Shown here: piece by piece, positions 40,801-48,238 of the stretch
How the letters are laid out: each line of letters starts with the position of its first letter
Numbering within the stretch: the stretch's first letter is position 1
DNA from: Geodermatophilaceae bacterium URHB0062
GTDB lineage: Bacteria; Actinomycetota; Actinomycetes; Mycobacteriales; Geodermatophilaceae
Direction of reading: 5' to 3'
NCBI GenBank assembly: GCA_000620185.1
Contig: JHVO01000011.1
Location: 1 to 64,000, forward strand
DNA: 64,000 nt
Made by a program: the position numbers and the translations under genes
The notes under the pieces: generated by a model
Databases searched by the model: none
Seen by the model: only the letters and a program-made list of their open reading frames with translations
Told to the model about the DNA's origin: nothing

Positions 40801-43762
40801 GGCCGAACCACGACGACGCCGCCGCGGTCTGGGCGTGCACGTAGACCTCGGCCAGCGGCAGGCTCAGCGCCTCGGGAGTGCAGACGTCCAGGCCCGGATG
40901 CCGGAAGGCGGTGAAGGCGGCGATCTCACCGAGGACGGCGCTCGTCGCCGCCGTCCAGAGCTCGGTGAAGGTCTCGTCGATGACGTCGAGGCCCACGTCG
41001 ATGCCGTTGCCGGGACCGGACAGGACGTGCGCCAGCGCGTCGAGCTCGTCCGCGGTCCGCGCCCGGCGCAACACCCCGGCGAGCTCGGGGACCGCCGACG
41101 CCTCGCGCACCGCCCGGTCGACCTCGGCGGCCGCGGCCTGCGTGGCGGGCAGGTCGATGTCGGGGGAGTCGACGAACGCCCACGGGTGGCGGGGCGACGG
41201 GCGGGTGAGGTCGGCGATGTCGGGCAGCAGCGCGAGCTCGACCCGCACCGCGCGCAGCACCTCGGCCGGGGCGTTGGCGGCGAACGGCGCGGGCACGGGC
41301 AGCGGTTCCACGTCGGTGCCCGCGGTCAGCTCCGCCGTCCGCGCGGAGTACAGCGACAGCCCGACCGCGTTCTCGGTGTGCAGCCGGTCGGCGTAGCGGG
41401 CGAGCATGCGCCGGGAGGAGCGGAGGTTCTCCTCCTCGTTCGCCAGGCCCTGCTCGTCGACGGCGACCGCGTGCTCGAGCGCCAGCCGGATCTGCGCCCG
41501 CACCATCGAGGCCCGCGAGCCCTTGTCGTGCAGGTCGAGGGCGAACATGCCCATGCCGACGGCGTCCAGCCGGCGCGCGACGACGTCGAGGGCCGCCCGC
41601 TTCTCGGCGACGAACAGCACCCGCTTGCCGTCGGCGACGGCGCGGGTGAGCAGGTTGGTGATGGTCTGCGACTTGCCGGTGCCGGGCGGGCCCTCGAGCA
41701 CGAACGTGCGGCCGGCGGATGCCTCGGCGATCGCCCGCAGCTGCGAGGCGTCGGCCGGTGCGGGCAGCGTCGCGGCCAGTTCGTCGAGGTCGACGAACGG
41801 CGCGGTGTCGCTCACCGGGTCCGCGAACGCCTCGGTCGGCTGGTGCACCAGGTGCGAGACGAGCGGGTTGTCGGTGAAGTCGGCCCAGTGCTCGTCGAGG
41901 TCCTTCCACAGCCGGAACTTGGCGAACTGCAGGATCGCCAGATCCGCGGTCGCCTCGACCCGGTAGGGCAGCCCGTGCCCGACCAGCCCGACGCGCATGG
42001 CCTCCAGCGCCGTCTCCAGGTCGAGCCCGCCGCCGTCGGCCGGCTCGGTCAGGGTGGGGACGACGAGGCCGTGCAGCTGGCGCAGCTTCTCCAGCAGGCA
42101 GTAGTTCGGCGTGCTCGAACCCGACTCGTCGAGGGTGAGCCGGTAGGAACCGGTGCGGCCCAGCGGCGCCAGCGTCACCGGGATGAGCACCAGCGGTGAG
42201 CGCAGCGGGCGCCCGTCGAGCTCCCAGACCAGGCTGCCCAGCGCGAGGTAGAGGTTGTTGGCGCCCGTCTCCTCCTGCACCGTCTTCGCCTTGTAGGCGA
42301 GGTTGCGCAGCCGGGGGAGGTAGCCGCCGGTGCTGACGTCGGCGTGCACCTCGCGGCGGTCGGCCAGCAGCTCGGCGAGTTGCTCCTCGGGCAGCTCGCG
42401 GGCGCTGGTGAGGCCGCGCTCCTTCTGCACGGCGGCCAGCTGGTCGGCCGGCAGGAGCGTGATCGGCGTGCCGTCGTGGACGAAGTTCTCCAGCGTCCCG
42501 AGCGACGGCCCCGGCACGGTGAGCGCGAGCCCGGACCGTTCGGTGTAGTTGATCAGCCGGTTGCGCAGGCTGAGGTCGAGCAGCGCGTTCTTCCACTGCT
42601 GCACCCGCGGCGGGGCATCCGGCCGGCTCGACGGCGCGGGCGGCGTCGGCTCCCGGCGGGCGGGGGCGCTGTGCTCGGCCGGCCGGTACTCGACCACCTG
42701 CAGCACGCCGCCGGCGTCGCGGGCGCGGGCGGGCAGCGGCACGATCCCGTCGCGGCGGGCCCGGTGGACGTCGGTGACGCCGAGGACCCGGTCGAGCTCG
42801 CCGGTCAGCCAGCCGGCGTAGGCGGCGCGGTGCAGGTCGGCGTCCGGCTCGCCCTTCCGCGTGAGCAGCGTGGTCTCGACCAGCCCGATCAGCCCGAGGT
42901 CGACCAGGTTGACCAGCGGCGCGGCGTCGGTTGTGGCGGCTGATTCGGCCGACCGTTCCTCCCGCCAGTAGCCGAGGAACGCGTGCCCTTCCGCCAGCCA
43001 CAGCAGCGGCCGCACGCCGGCCTGCTCCAGCGCCGCGGCGAGGAGGACGACGGTGTCCAGCGGCGTCCCGACCCGCCAGGTGAGGACGTCGCCGGGCGAG
43101 CGGACCTGCTGGCCGAGGTCGGACCAGCTGGCCGGCGGCTCGCTGTGGCGGACGCCGCGGCGCGAGATGGCCTCGGCGATCGCGGCGACGGTCTCGTCGA
43201 CCCGCTCGGGACCGGCGGCGTAGCCCTCGAGCGCCCCGCTGCCGGTGCGCTCCTCGAGCAGGTCGGAGGCCTCGGCGACCAGCCCGGTGACCGCCGGGTG
43301 GTTGGGCTGGACGTGGGCGGCGAGCATCTCCAGCGCGAGCGGCAGGGGAGTGGCCAGCCACTGGTTGGCGGCGAGCACCTGCACCGGCCGCAGCGTGCTG
43401 CCGACGAGCTCGCCGTCGGTCTCGACCTCGACCTCGAGCACGCCGGGGCGCTGCTCCTCGACGTGCAGCATCGCTGCCGGGTCCATGACCAGGCCGACGT
43501 CGGTCAGCACCGTCGTCCGGCCCTCGTCGAGGTCGACGAGCAGTTCGACGGCCTGCGCGATCGGGCCCTCGGCGTCGCGCACCGACAGGCGCACGGTGGC
43601 GCCCTGGACCGGACCGTCGGCGGTCAGCGCCAGGCGGGAGACGACCGGGATGCGGTTGTGCGCCAGCGCGTAGCTGAGGACCGGGGTGGATGTGATCTCG
43701 AGGGAGACGGCCGGCCGCGATGCGACGACGTCGCCCACGCGGATGTCGGCAGTGCTCTCCAT
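37874..43762 (-). CDS. Giant DUF4011/DUF3320 SF1 helicase with nuclease-like domain
   Basis: The protein has 1,962 residues in one frame. N-terminal beta-rich region; then a transglutaminase-like segment (about 200-270) with the normal catalytic Cys position changed (VGTPLDTVVLL); DUF4011 (about 390-560, VQQWKNALLDLSLRNRLINY). A split SF1 helicase core follows, with Walker A EGPPGTGKSQTITNLL (about 690), Walker B VVFDEASQI (about 1310) and motif VI region NVAITRARRQVV (about 1570). A restriction-endonuclease-like segment (about 1640-1740: RIDLSISRP, VLLDGPAWARR) and DUF3320 end the chain. Such proteins occur in defence and mobile contexts; the substrate is unknown. It is alone, with convergent phosphatase and unrelated genes around it. 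Confidence 0.88.
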   Translation of the reverse strand: MESTADIRVGDVVASRPAVSLEITSTPVLSYALAHNRIPVVSRLALTADGPVQGATVRLSVRDAEGPIAQAVELLVDLDEGRTTVLTDVGLVMDPAAMLHVEEQRPGVLEVEVETDGELVGSTLRPVQVLAANQWLATPLPLALEMLAAHVQPNHPAVTGLVAEASDLLEERTGSGALEGYAAGPERVDETVAAIAEAISRRGVRHSEPPASWSDLGQQVRSPGDVLTWRVGTPLDTVVLLAAALEQAGVRPLLWLAEGHAFLGYWREERSAESAATTDAAPLVNLVDLGLIGLVETTLLTRKGEPDADLHRAAYAGWLTGELDRVLGVTDVHRARRDGIVPLPARARDAGGVLQVVEYRPAEHSAPARREPTPPAPSSRPDAPPRVQQWKNALLDLSLRNRLINYTERSGLALTVPGPSLGTLENFVHDGTPITLLPADQLAAVQKERGLTSARELPEEQLAELLADRREVHADVSTGGYLPRLRNLAYKAKTVQEETGANNLYLALGSLVWELDGRPLRSPLVLIPVTLAPLGRTGSYRLTLDESGSSTPNYCLLEKLRQLHGLVVPTLTEPADGGGLDLETALEAMRVGLVGHGLPYRVEATADLAILQFAKFRLWKDLDEHWADFTDNPLVSHLVHQPTEAFADPVSDTAPFVDLDELAATLPAPADASQLRAIAEASAGRTFVLEGPPGTGKSQTITNLLTRAVADGKRVLFVAEKRAALDVVARRLDAVGMGMFALDLHDKGSRASMVRAQIRLALEHAVAVDEQGLANEEENLRSSRRMLARYADRLHTENAVGLSLYSARTAELTAGTDVEPLPVPAPFAANAPAEVLRAVRVELALLPDIADLTRPSPRHPWAFVDSPDIDLPATQAAAAEVDRAVREASAVPELAGVLRRARTADELDALAHVLSGPGNGIDVGLDVIDETFTELWTAATSAVLGEIAAFTAFRHPGLDVCTPEALSLPLAEVYVHAQTAAASSWFGRRRRLSAVRDRLAPYLRPEAKVKPKDVPALVEALWRVQTAVAAIAARAGSIPGLSVPEGWNPFLHTDVLDGQVRWLRRAGAAVDGSSLFHVQLRKLIVAGLPQGTAAAEAVARLRDALRGLVTVAKSSGDQLATWAGDDGFVLRWSMTRPERGADSSVLMSLRRWVSFLDTLEPLRFAGLFDARTLLLTGAIPADDAVRAFDRGLAEASVAERLDATGLDMFDAGAHEKAIRRFTSASRAVREHLTAALPAAVLGSRPFDAASGSGQVGALQRELAKQRRGLGVRSLLAQYGELITSVMPCVLVSPDSVARFFPAVSGLFDLVVFDEASQIRVADAVGALGRAKAAVVVGDSKQMPPTSFAEPSSGDATDFPEMGVEDEESILSECVQARVPRQWLSWHYRSQDESLIAFSNAQYYENRLSSFPAPTHGRSSSEPDGRGVALVRVPGTFHRSGAGRLLRTNPIEAKAIVAEIRRRFDAVPKYGEGSDVVPSIGVVTFNAQQRAYIEGLLRDADDDRLAAALDRTDGEGLFVKNLENVQGDERDVVFFSTGFSPNASGNLPLNFGPLNRMGGERRLNVAITRARRQVVLFSSFDPEQLRAEETSSVGIKHLRAYLDLAAQGTDVLPRDPRSTSVVDRHRESIADALREQGMVVRTDVGLSEFRIDLSISRPADPETPVMAVLLDGPAWARRRTVGDRDGLPVEVLSQMLGWPSVQRVWLPSWLADPNAVVDDLVAAIDTVPETVAPPIPLPTAAVESFKGVAALRASVTSVAVTPPASRPAAKAAARKPAGTTAMDGETQFVPWIPKVAGEKSVLDELPASKAARVVRRVLTAGVKAEGPIHVDRLAKLTVGAFGLNRATESRKNALLSLLPPSAVVDDYLWPEGIDPATWTGFRRQMSSTDRPLDHIAPEEIANAMAALCRASAGMRRDELLTQTAAVFGYKRRTQTVTPVLEAAVAFAIERGRLVEQPNGLLTV

Positions 43763-43944
43763 GTCACCTGTCTACCGGGTCGCACGGTTGGGTCTCCCCA
43801 TGGTCCCCGACGGGTGGGGCGCGTGTGACGGGTGCGGTGGAACGTTGCCGCGGATCACAGCCGGGGAGCTGCCGGCGGTCACGGCGGCGACGGCGGGTGC
43901 CGAGGGGTGATCGCTGCTGCCTCGGCACCCGCCGTCCGGTGTCC

Positions 43945-44331
43945 TCAGAAGGTCATCCGGGCCGGGGCCGGGGCCGGGGCCGGCGTCGGTGACGGCGACG
44001 GCGATGCGGGCGTGGGCGTGTTGCCCGCCGACGCCTTCGTCGCCTTGGCGACCCCGGAGAGCGCGTCGAGCGCCTCGTGCCACCCCGAGCCGGCCGCGCC
44101 GATGACGAGACCGGTGAGCAGCCGGCCGGCGAGGACCGCGGTGTCGTTGTGTTCGTAGGGCTGGAGCACGTCGAGCTGGAAGGCCAGCGCCATGGCAACG
44201 CCCAGGCCGAGGGCGAGCACGTTCCAGATCCACCTGCGGTCGGCGGGAACCGGTCCGAAGGCGTTGCGGCAGAAGTCGACCAGCTTCGTCACCAGCAGGG
44301 CGAACGCGGTGGTAGCGGTCAGGAGCTCCAT
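43945..44331 (-). CDS. Small membrane protein with Pro-rich tail
   Basis: This 128-residue protein has two or three membrane segments (about 3-20, 36-52, 66-82) and a repetitive Pro/Ala/Thr/Ser C-terminal tail (about 105-128) encoded by GGGGCC-type repeats. Size and layout are holin-like, but no family is recognised. The ATG at 44331 follows GAGAAG. Confidence 0.65.
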   Translation of the reverse strand: MELLTATTAFALLVTKLVDFCRNAFGPVPADRRWIWNVLALGLGVAMALAFQLDVLQPYEHNDTAVLAGRLLTGLVIGAAGSGWHEALDALSGVAKATKASAGNTPTPASPSPSPTPAPAPAPARMTF

Positions 44332-44519
44332 GTGCTTCTCGATCCAGCAGAGGAACGGGGGTCGGCTGGGGCACGCCGCGACGGGATGCCCTCGCCGTCC
44401 CGAGGAGCCACCAGAGCCGGACGCTGATACGGCCGAAGCACATGCTGTTCGGCAGCCGCCGGGGCCCCTATCCTCCGCCTCACGGAGATGGCGGGCGCGG
44501 TGGCGCGGAGGTGGGGGAC

Positions 44520-45191
44520 ATGGTCGAGCGGGAGCAGTTGCGGGTTTCCGACACCGATCGGCAGACCGCCGTGGATGCACTGCGCCGCGCCCACGACGAC
44601 GGGCGGCTCGACCTCGACGAGTACGACCGCCGGATGGCCTCCGCCTACGGGGCGGTCACCTTCGCCGATCTCGACCGGCTGTTCCTCGACCTGCCGCGTC
44701 CGCGGACGCCCGGGTACGACGGGGCGTTCGCGTCGCCGACGTACCCGCCCCCGTACCCCGCCTACCCGCAGCCGTACGGCTATGGCGCGATGCCGTCGCC
44801 GCCGGCCTACGGGCACTATCCGCAGCCCGACGGCCCCATCGGGCAGGTGCGGAGCACGGGCCTGCAGGTCCTGCTGTTCATCGTCACCTTCGGCATCTGG
44901 AGCTTGGTCTACTTCTTCCAGACCCACGAGGAGATGAGGCGGCACACCGGCGAGGGTCTCGGCGGCGTTCTCGCCCTTCTGATCAACATCTTCGCCGGCA
45001 TCGCCTCGCCCTATCTGCTCAGCCACGAGGTCGGCCAGCTGTACGAGCGACGGGGCTGGCCGCGACCGGTCAGCGCACTCACCGGGCTCTGGTTCTTCCC
45101 CGGGATGCTGATCCTGGTCGGCCCGCTCGTCTGGTTCATCCAGACCAACAGCGCGCTCAACGACTACTGGCGCAGCGTCGGGGCACGCTGA
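44520..45191 (+). CDS. DUF1707 and DUF4234 membrane protein
   Basis: In this 223-residue protein the N-terminal DUF1707 domain (LRVSDTDRQTAVDALRRAHD, LDEYDRRM) is followed by a Pro/Tyr-rich linker. A DUF4234 membrane domain comes next, with about four helices (GLQVLLFIVTFGIWSLVYFF and later segments). The role of both domains is unknown; DUF1707 is almost confined to actinobacteria. The ATG at 44520 is behind GGAGG; frame sequence upstream is leader. Confidence 0.85.
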   Translation: MVEREQLRVSDTDRQTAVDALRRAHDDGRLDLDEYDRRMASAYGAVTFADLDRLFLDLPRPRTPGYDGAFASPTYPPPYPAYPQPYGYGAMPSPPAYGHYPQPDGPIGQVRSTGLQVLLFIVTFGIWSLVYFFQTHEEMRRHTGEGLGGVLALLINIFAGIASPYLLSHEVGQLYERRGWPRPVSALTGLWFFPGMLILVGPLVWFIQTNSALNDYWRSVGAR

Positions 45192-45237
45192 CCCGAAGTC
45201 GTTCCGGTAGCGCCGCCCGCCGTGCGACCATGCGCTC

Positions 45238-45705
45238 GTGGTCGAACGATCAGCGCTCCGGGTCTCCGACAACGAGCGGCAGGCCGCGGTCGACCGGCTG
45301 CGGCTCGCGCACGACGAGGGGCGGCTGGACCTCGAGGAGTACGACCGCCGGCTGGCCGCCGCGTACGGCTCGGTGACCTACGGCGACCTCGACCGGCTCT
45401 TCCTAGACCTCCCCGCCGCCGGGACGGCGTCCGTCGTCCACCGGTCGCCGGCCGGAGTGCCCGCCCCCCGGAGGGCCGCCGCGGTCACTGTTCCCGTCGG
45501 TGGCGTGCTGGCGCGACAGCCGCTGGCCCTCAAGGTCCTCTGGACCGTCTACGCGTCCGTGGTCGCGATCAACCTGATGGTGTGGCTGCTCGTCAGCCTG
45601 GGCAACGGCGACGTCGTCTACTTCTGGCCGATGTGGCTGCTCATCCCGGGTGCCGCGCTGGGCACGGTGACGGCTGCGATCGACTCGCACCGGCGCGGCC
45701 GGTGA
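45238..45705 (+). CDS. DUF1707 membrane protein
   Basis: This 155-residue paralogue of the preceding gene's N-terminal domain (LRVSDNERQAAVDRLRLAHD) has two C-terminal membrane helices (about 95-118, 125-143). GTG start. Its stop overlaps the enoyl-CoA hydratase start. The tandem arrangement suggests duplication of the DUF1707 part. Confidence 0.85.
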   Translation: MVERSALRVSDNERQAAVDRLRLAHDEGRLDLEEYDRRLAAAYGSVTYGDLDRLFLDLPAAGTASVVHRSPAGVPAPRRAAAVTVPVGGVLARQPLALKVLWTVYASVVAINLMVWLLVSLGNGDVVYFWPMWLLIPGAALGTVTAAIDSHRRGR

Positions 45706-46496
45706 GCGAACCCGTCCGGCGGAACTCGGGGCTGGTCGTCGAGGACCGCGGCCGCGTCCGCCTGCTCACCCTCGACCGCCCCGAGCGGCGCAACGCACTG
45801 TCGAGCGCGCTGCAGGCCGATCTGATCGAGGAGCTGCTCGGCGCCGCGGAGGGCGGCACCGTCCGCGCGATCGTGCTCACCGGCAACGGCCCGGCCTTCT
45901 GCGCCGGGCTCGACCTCAAGGAGATCCGCGAGGCCGACCAGCGCGGCGAGCGCTTCCGGCCGCCGATGAACCGGCCCGGCCGGTCGCTCTTCGAGGTGGT
46001 CACCGAGACGCCCCTGCCGGTGATCGCGGCACTGCACGGCGCCGCCGTCGCCGGCGGGTTCGAGCTGGCCCTGGCCTGCGACCTCCGCGTCGCGGCGACC
46101 GGCATCCCGCTCGGCCTGCCCGAGGCCACGATCGGCATGGGCGCCAACTTCGGCTCCGTCGTCCTGCCCAAGCGCATCCCCATGGGCATCGCCCTGGAGA
46201 TGCTGCTCACCGGCGAGTACGTCACCAGCGAGGACGCCGCCCGGTGGGGCCTGGTCAACCGCCTCGTCGATCCCGACGACGTCCTGCCGACGGCGATGGC
46301 GCTGGCCGAGCGGATCGCGGCGAACGCACCCATCTCGGTTCGCCGGATGAAGGAGACCGCGGTCAAGGGCCTCGAGCTGCCCCTGTGGCAGGCGCTGCGG
46401 CTGGACGTCGGCCCGAACCCCTACCTCAGCGACGACCGCCGCGAGGGGATCGCCGCGTACCTGGAGAAGCGCCCGCCGGAGTGGACCGGCCGCTGA
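45702..46496 (+). CDS. Enoyl-CoA hydratase/isomerase family protein
   Basis: This 264-residue crotonase-fold enzyme has the oxyanion-hole strands GNGPAFCAGLDLKEI (about 62-76) and LHGAAVAGGFELALACDLR (about 110-128), the latter with FELALAC in the loop where the first catalytic Glu sits. The second position is in LPEATIGMGANFG (about 140). It probably hydrates or isomerises enoyl-CoA esters. The GTG start overlaps the DUF1707 stop. Confidence 0.9.
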   Translation: MSEPVRRNSGLVVEDRGRVRLLTLDRPERRNALSSALQADLIEELLGAAEGGTVRAIVLTGNGPAFCAGLDLKEIREADQRGERFRPPMNRPGRSLFEVVTETPLPVIAALHGAAVAGGFELALACDLRVAATGIPLGLPEATIGMGANFGSVVLPKRIPMGIALEMLLTGEYVTSEDAARWGLVNRLVDPDDVLPTAMALAERIAANAPISVRRMKETAVKGLELPLWQALRLDVGPNPYLSDDRREGIAAYLEKRPPEWTGR

Positions 46497-46498
46497 GT

Positions 46499-46531
46499 GC
46501 ACCGGCCGCGCACCGGCCGCGCACTGGCCGC
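46499..46531 (+). repeat. Three tandem 11-bp repeats between convergent genes
   Basis: GCACCGGCCGC occurs at 46499 and 46510 and as GCACTGGCCGC at 46521, just after the enoyl-CoA hydratase stop. Flanking GAGTGC and GCACT...CTCAG can pair, so it may double as a terminator. Confidence 0.6.
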
Positions 46532-47428
46532 TCAGCTGCCCGAGAAGCGTTGCTCGAGCGCCTGGACCTCCGGCAGTCCGATCAGGTCGGTGAACTCACC
46601 GAAGCTGGGCAGGCCGGGCAGGGCCGCGGTGGGCGTGCCATCGGACTTGAGCGTCTGGAGCAGGGCACGGATGCCGGCCGTCGCGGCCAGGAGTGTGCCG
46701 ATCGGGTAGATGACGAGCGAGAACCCGAGCTCGCCGATCCGCTCCAGCGACAGCGGGGGAGTCCGGCCGCCCTCGGCCCAGTTGAAGACCAGCGGCGCGA
46801 CGCCCTGGAGTTCCTTCGCCACCCGCGCGATGTCCTCCTCGGACGTCGGCGCCTCGACGAACAGCAGGTCTGCGCCCGCGTCCGCGAACGAGCGTGCGCG
46901 GGCTATCGCGTCGTCCACACCGGTCACGGCGACCGCGTCCGTGCGGGCGATGATCAGCAGGTCCGGGTCCCGGCGGGCCTCGACGGCGGCCCGCAGCTTG
47001 CCGACCATCTCGTCGGCGCCGATCAGCAGCTTTCCGCTCATGTGCCCGCACTTCTTGGGCATCACCTGGTCCTCGAGCTGGATGCCGGCCACCCCGGCCT
47101 GCTCGTAGAGCTGCACGGTGCGGACGACGTTGATCGCGTTGCCGTAGCCGGTGTCGGCGTCGGCGATGACCGGGACGTCGACGGCTGCGACGATGCGGCG
47201 GGCGTTGTCGACCATCTCCGCGCCCGACAGCAGGCCGATGTCGGGGCGGCCGATCAGCGAGGCCGTGGTGCCGAAGCCGGTCATGTACACGGCGTCGAAA
47301 CCGGCCTGCTCGATCAGCCGTGCGCTCAGCGCGTCGTAGGCGCCGGGAGCGACCAGGGGAGCGGACGCACCGACGAGCTCCCGGAGGCGTGCCCTCGGTG
47401 TACGTCCGGTGCTCAGCAGATCTGCCAC
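46532..47428 (-). CDS. Isocitrate lyase/PEP mutase superfamily enzyme
   Basis: This 298-residue (alpha/beta)8 barrel has the family metal site DADTGYG (about 90) and the flexible active-site loop PKKCGH (about 124-129, catalytic Cys) shared with methylisocitrate lyase. ARTDA follows near 165. It cleaves or rearranges C-C bonds of dicarboxylates; the exact substrate is uncertain (2-methylisocitrate lyase, oxaloacetate decarboxylase or related). It is divergent from the GntR-hydantoinase operon with a shared 105-bp promoter region, so it is probably in the same regulon. Confidence 0.87.
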   Translation of the reverse strand: MADLLSTGRTPRARLRELVGASAPLVAPGAYDALSARLIEQAGFDAVYMTGFGTTASLIGRPDIGLLSGAEMVDNARRIVAAVDVPVIADADTGYGNAINVVRTVQLYEQAGVAGIQLEDQVMPKKCGHMSGKLLIGADEMVGKLRAAVEARRDPDLLIIARTDAVAVTGVDDAIARARSFADAGADLLFVEAPTSEEDIARVAKELQGVAPLVFNWAEGGRTPPLSLERIGELGFSLVIYPIGTLLAATAGIRALLQTLKSDGTPTAALPGLPSFGEFTDLIGLPEVQALEQRFSGS

Positions 47429-47440
47429 GTCGGCCCCCTC

Positions 47441-47513
47441 TTGTATGCAGGTTCGCGGAATTTACGCCGTGCCGTTGCCAGCAGGAACGCTCCACCCCTA
47501 GGTTTGCACACAA
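47441..47513. promoter_or_regulatory. Candidate GntR/FCD operator sites in a divergent promoter
   Basis: TTGTATGCAG (47441-47450) and TTGCACACAA (47504-47513) resemble the TTGTnnACAA-type half-palindromes used by FCD-class GntR repressors. One lies 13 bp upstream of the lyase-family gene, the other 21 bp upstream of the GntR gene. Confidence 0.5.
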
Positions 47514-47533
47514 TCTGCCAGGGAGTGTGACGC

Positions 47534-48238
47534 GTGACACGGTCTCTCACGTCGGGCGAGCGGGCGTTGGAGGTGCTGCGCGAGCTGATCCTCAGCGCGC
47601 AGCTGGCGCCCGGTTCCCGGCTCGGCGAGGTCGAGCTCGCCGAGCGTCTCGGCGTGAGCCGCACCCCGGTCCGCGAGGCGCTGACCCGGCTGGCGGCCGA
47701 GGGCCTGGTCGAGATCGTGGCCAACCGTGGCGCCCGCGTCGCCACCTGGACCGTCGCCGAGCTCGAGGGTGTCTTCGACCTGCGCGCCTCGCTGGAACCG
47801 CAGCTCGCCGGCTTCGCGGTTCCGAACGCGACCGAGGGCGACGTGGCGGAGCTCGACGCCCTGGCCCGCCAGATGGTCGACGTCGGGAGCCCCGGTCCGG
47901 AACAGGACCTCGACGCCCTCGTCCCGCTCAACCGGGCCTTCCACGACCGGCTCATCGCGCTGGCGGCCCACCCCACGCTGGCCACCGCGCTGGCCGCCGC
48001 CATCCATCCGCCCATCGTGCGGCGGAACTTCCGCGCCTACGACGAGGCGTCGCTGCGGCGCAGCCTCGGCCACCACCTGGAGATCGTCGCCGCGGTGCGG
48101 GCGGGGGACCCCGCCTGGGCGCAGGCCGTCATGACCGCCCATCTCTCCAACGCCCGGGCCGTCATGGTCCGGGCCGCACGAGCACAGAGCACGGCACGGA
48201 GCGCCCAGCAGCAGCCCAGCATCGAGGAGGCCTCATGA
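47534..48238 (+). CDS. GntR-family (FCD) transcriptional regulator
   Basis: This 234-residue protein has the winged HTH (residues 10-75: GSRLGEVELAERLGVSRTPV) and an FCD effector domain (about 85-215) with metal-binding His (NRAFHDRLIALA, LGHHLEIVAA). It likely represses the hyuAB operon and the divergent lyase until a carboxylate or ring-opened substrate binds. Its stop overlaps the hyuA start, so it is co-translated. Confidence 0.9.
   Translation: MTRSLTSGERALEVLRELILSAQLAPGSRLGEVELAERLGVSRTPVREALTRLAAEGLVEIVANRGARVATWTVAELEGVFDLRASLEPQLAGFAVPNATEGDVAELDALARQMVDVGSPGPEQDLDALVPLNRAFHDRLIALAAHPTLATALAAAIHPPIVRRNFRAYDEASLRRSLGHHLEIVAAVRAGDPAWAQAVMTAHLSNARAVMVRAARAQSTARSAQQQPSIEEAS

Noticed and set aside
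37811-42199. A 1,462-codon open frame on the plus strand inside the helicase gene
   Set aside because: It is antisense to the DUF4011 helicase. Its composition (Arg/Gly/Val/His-rich, no domains) is that of a GC-rich shadow frame.
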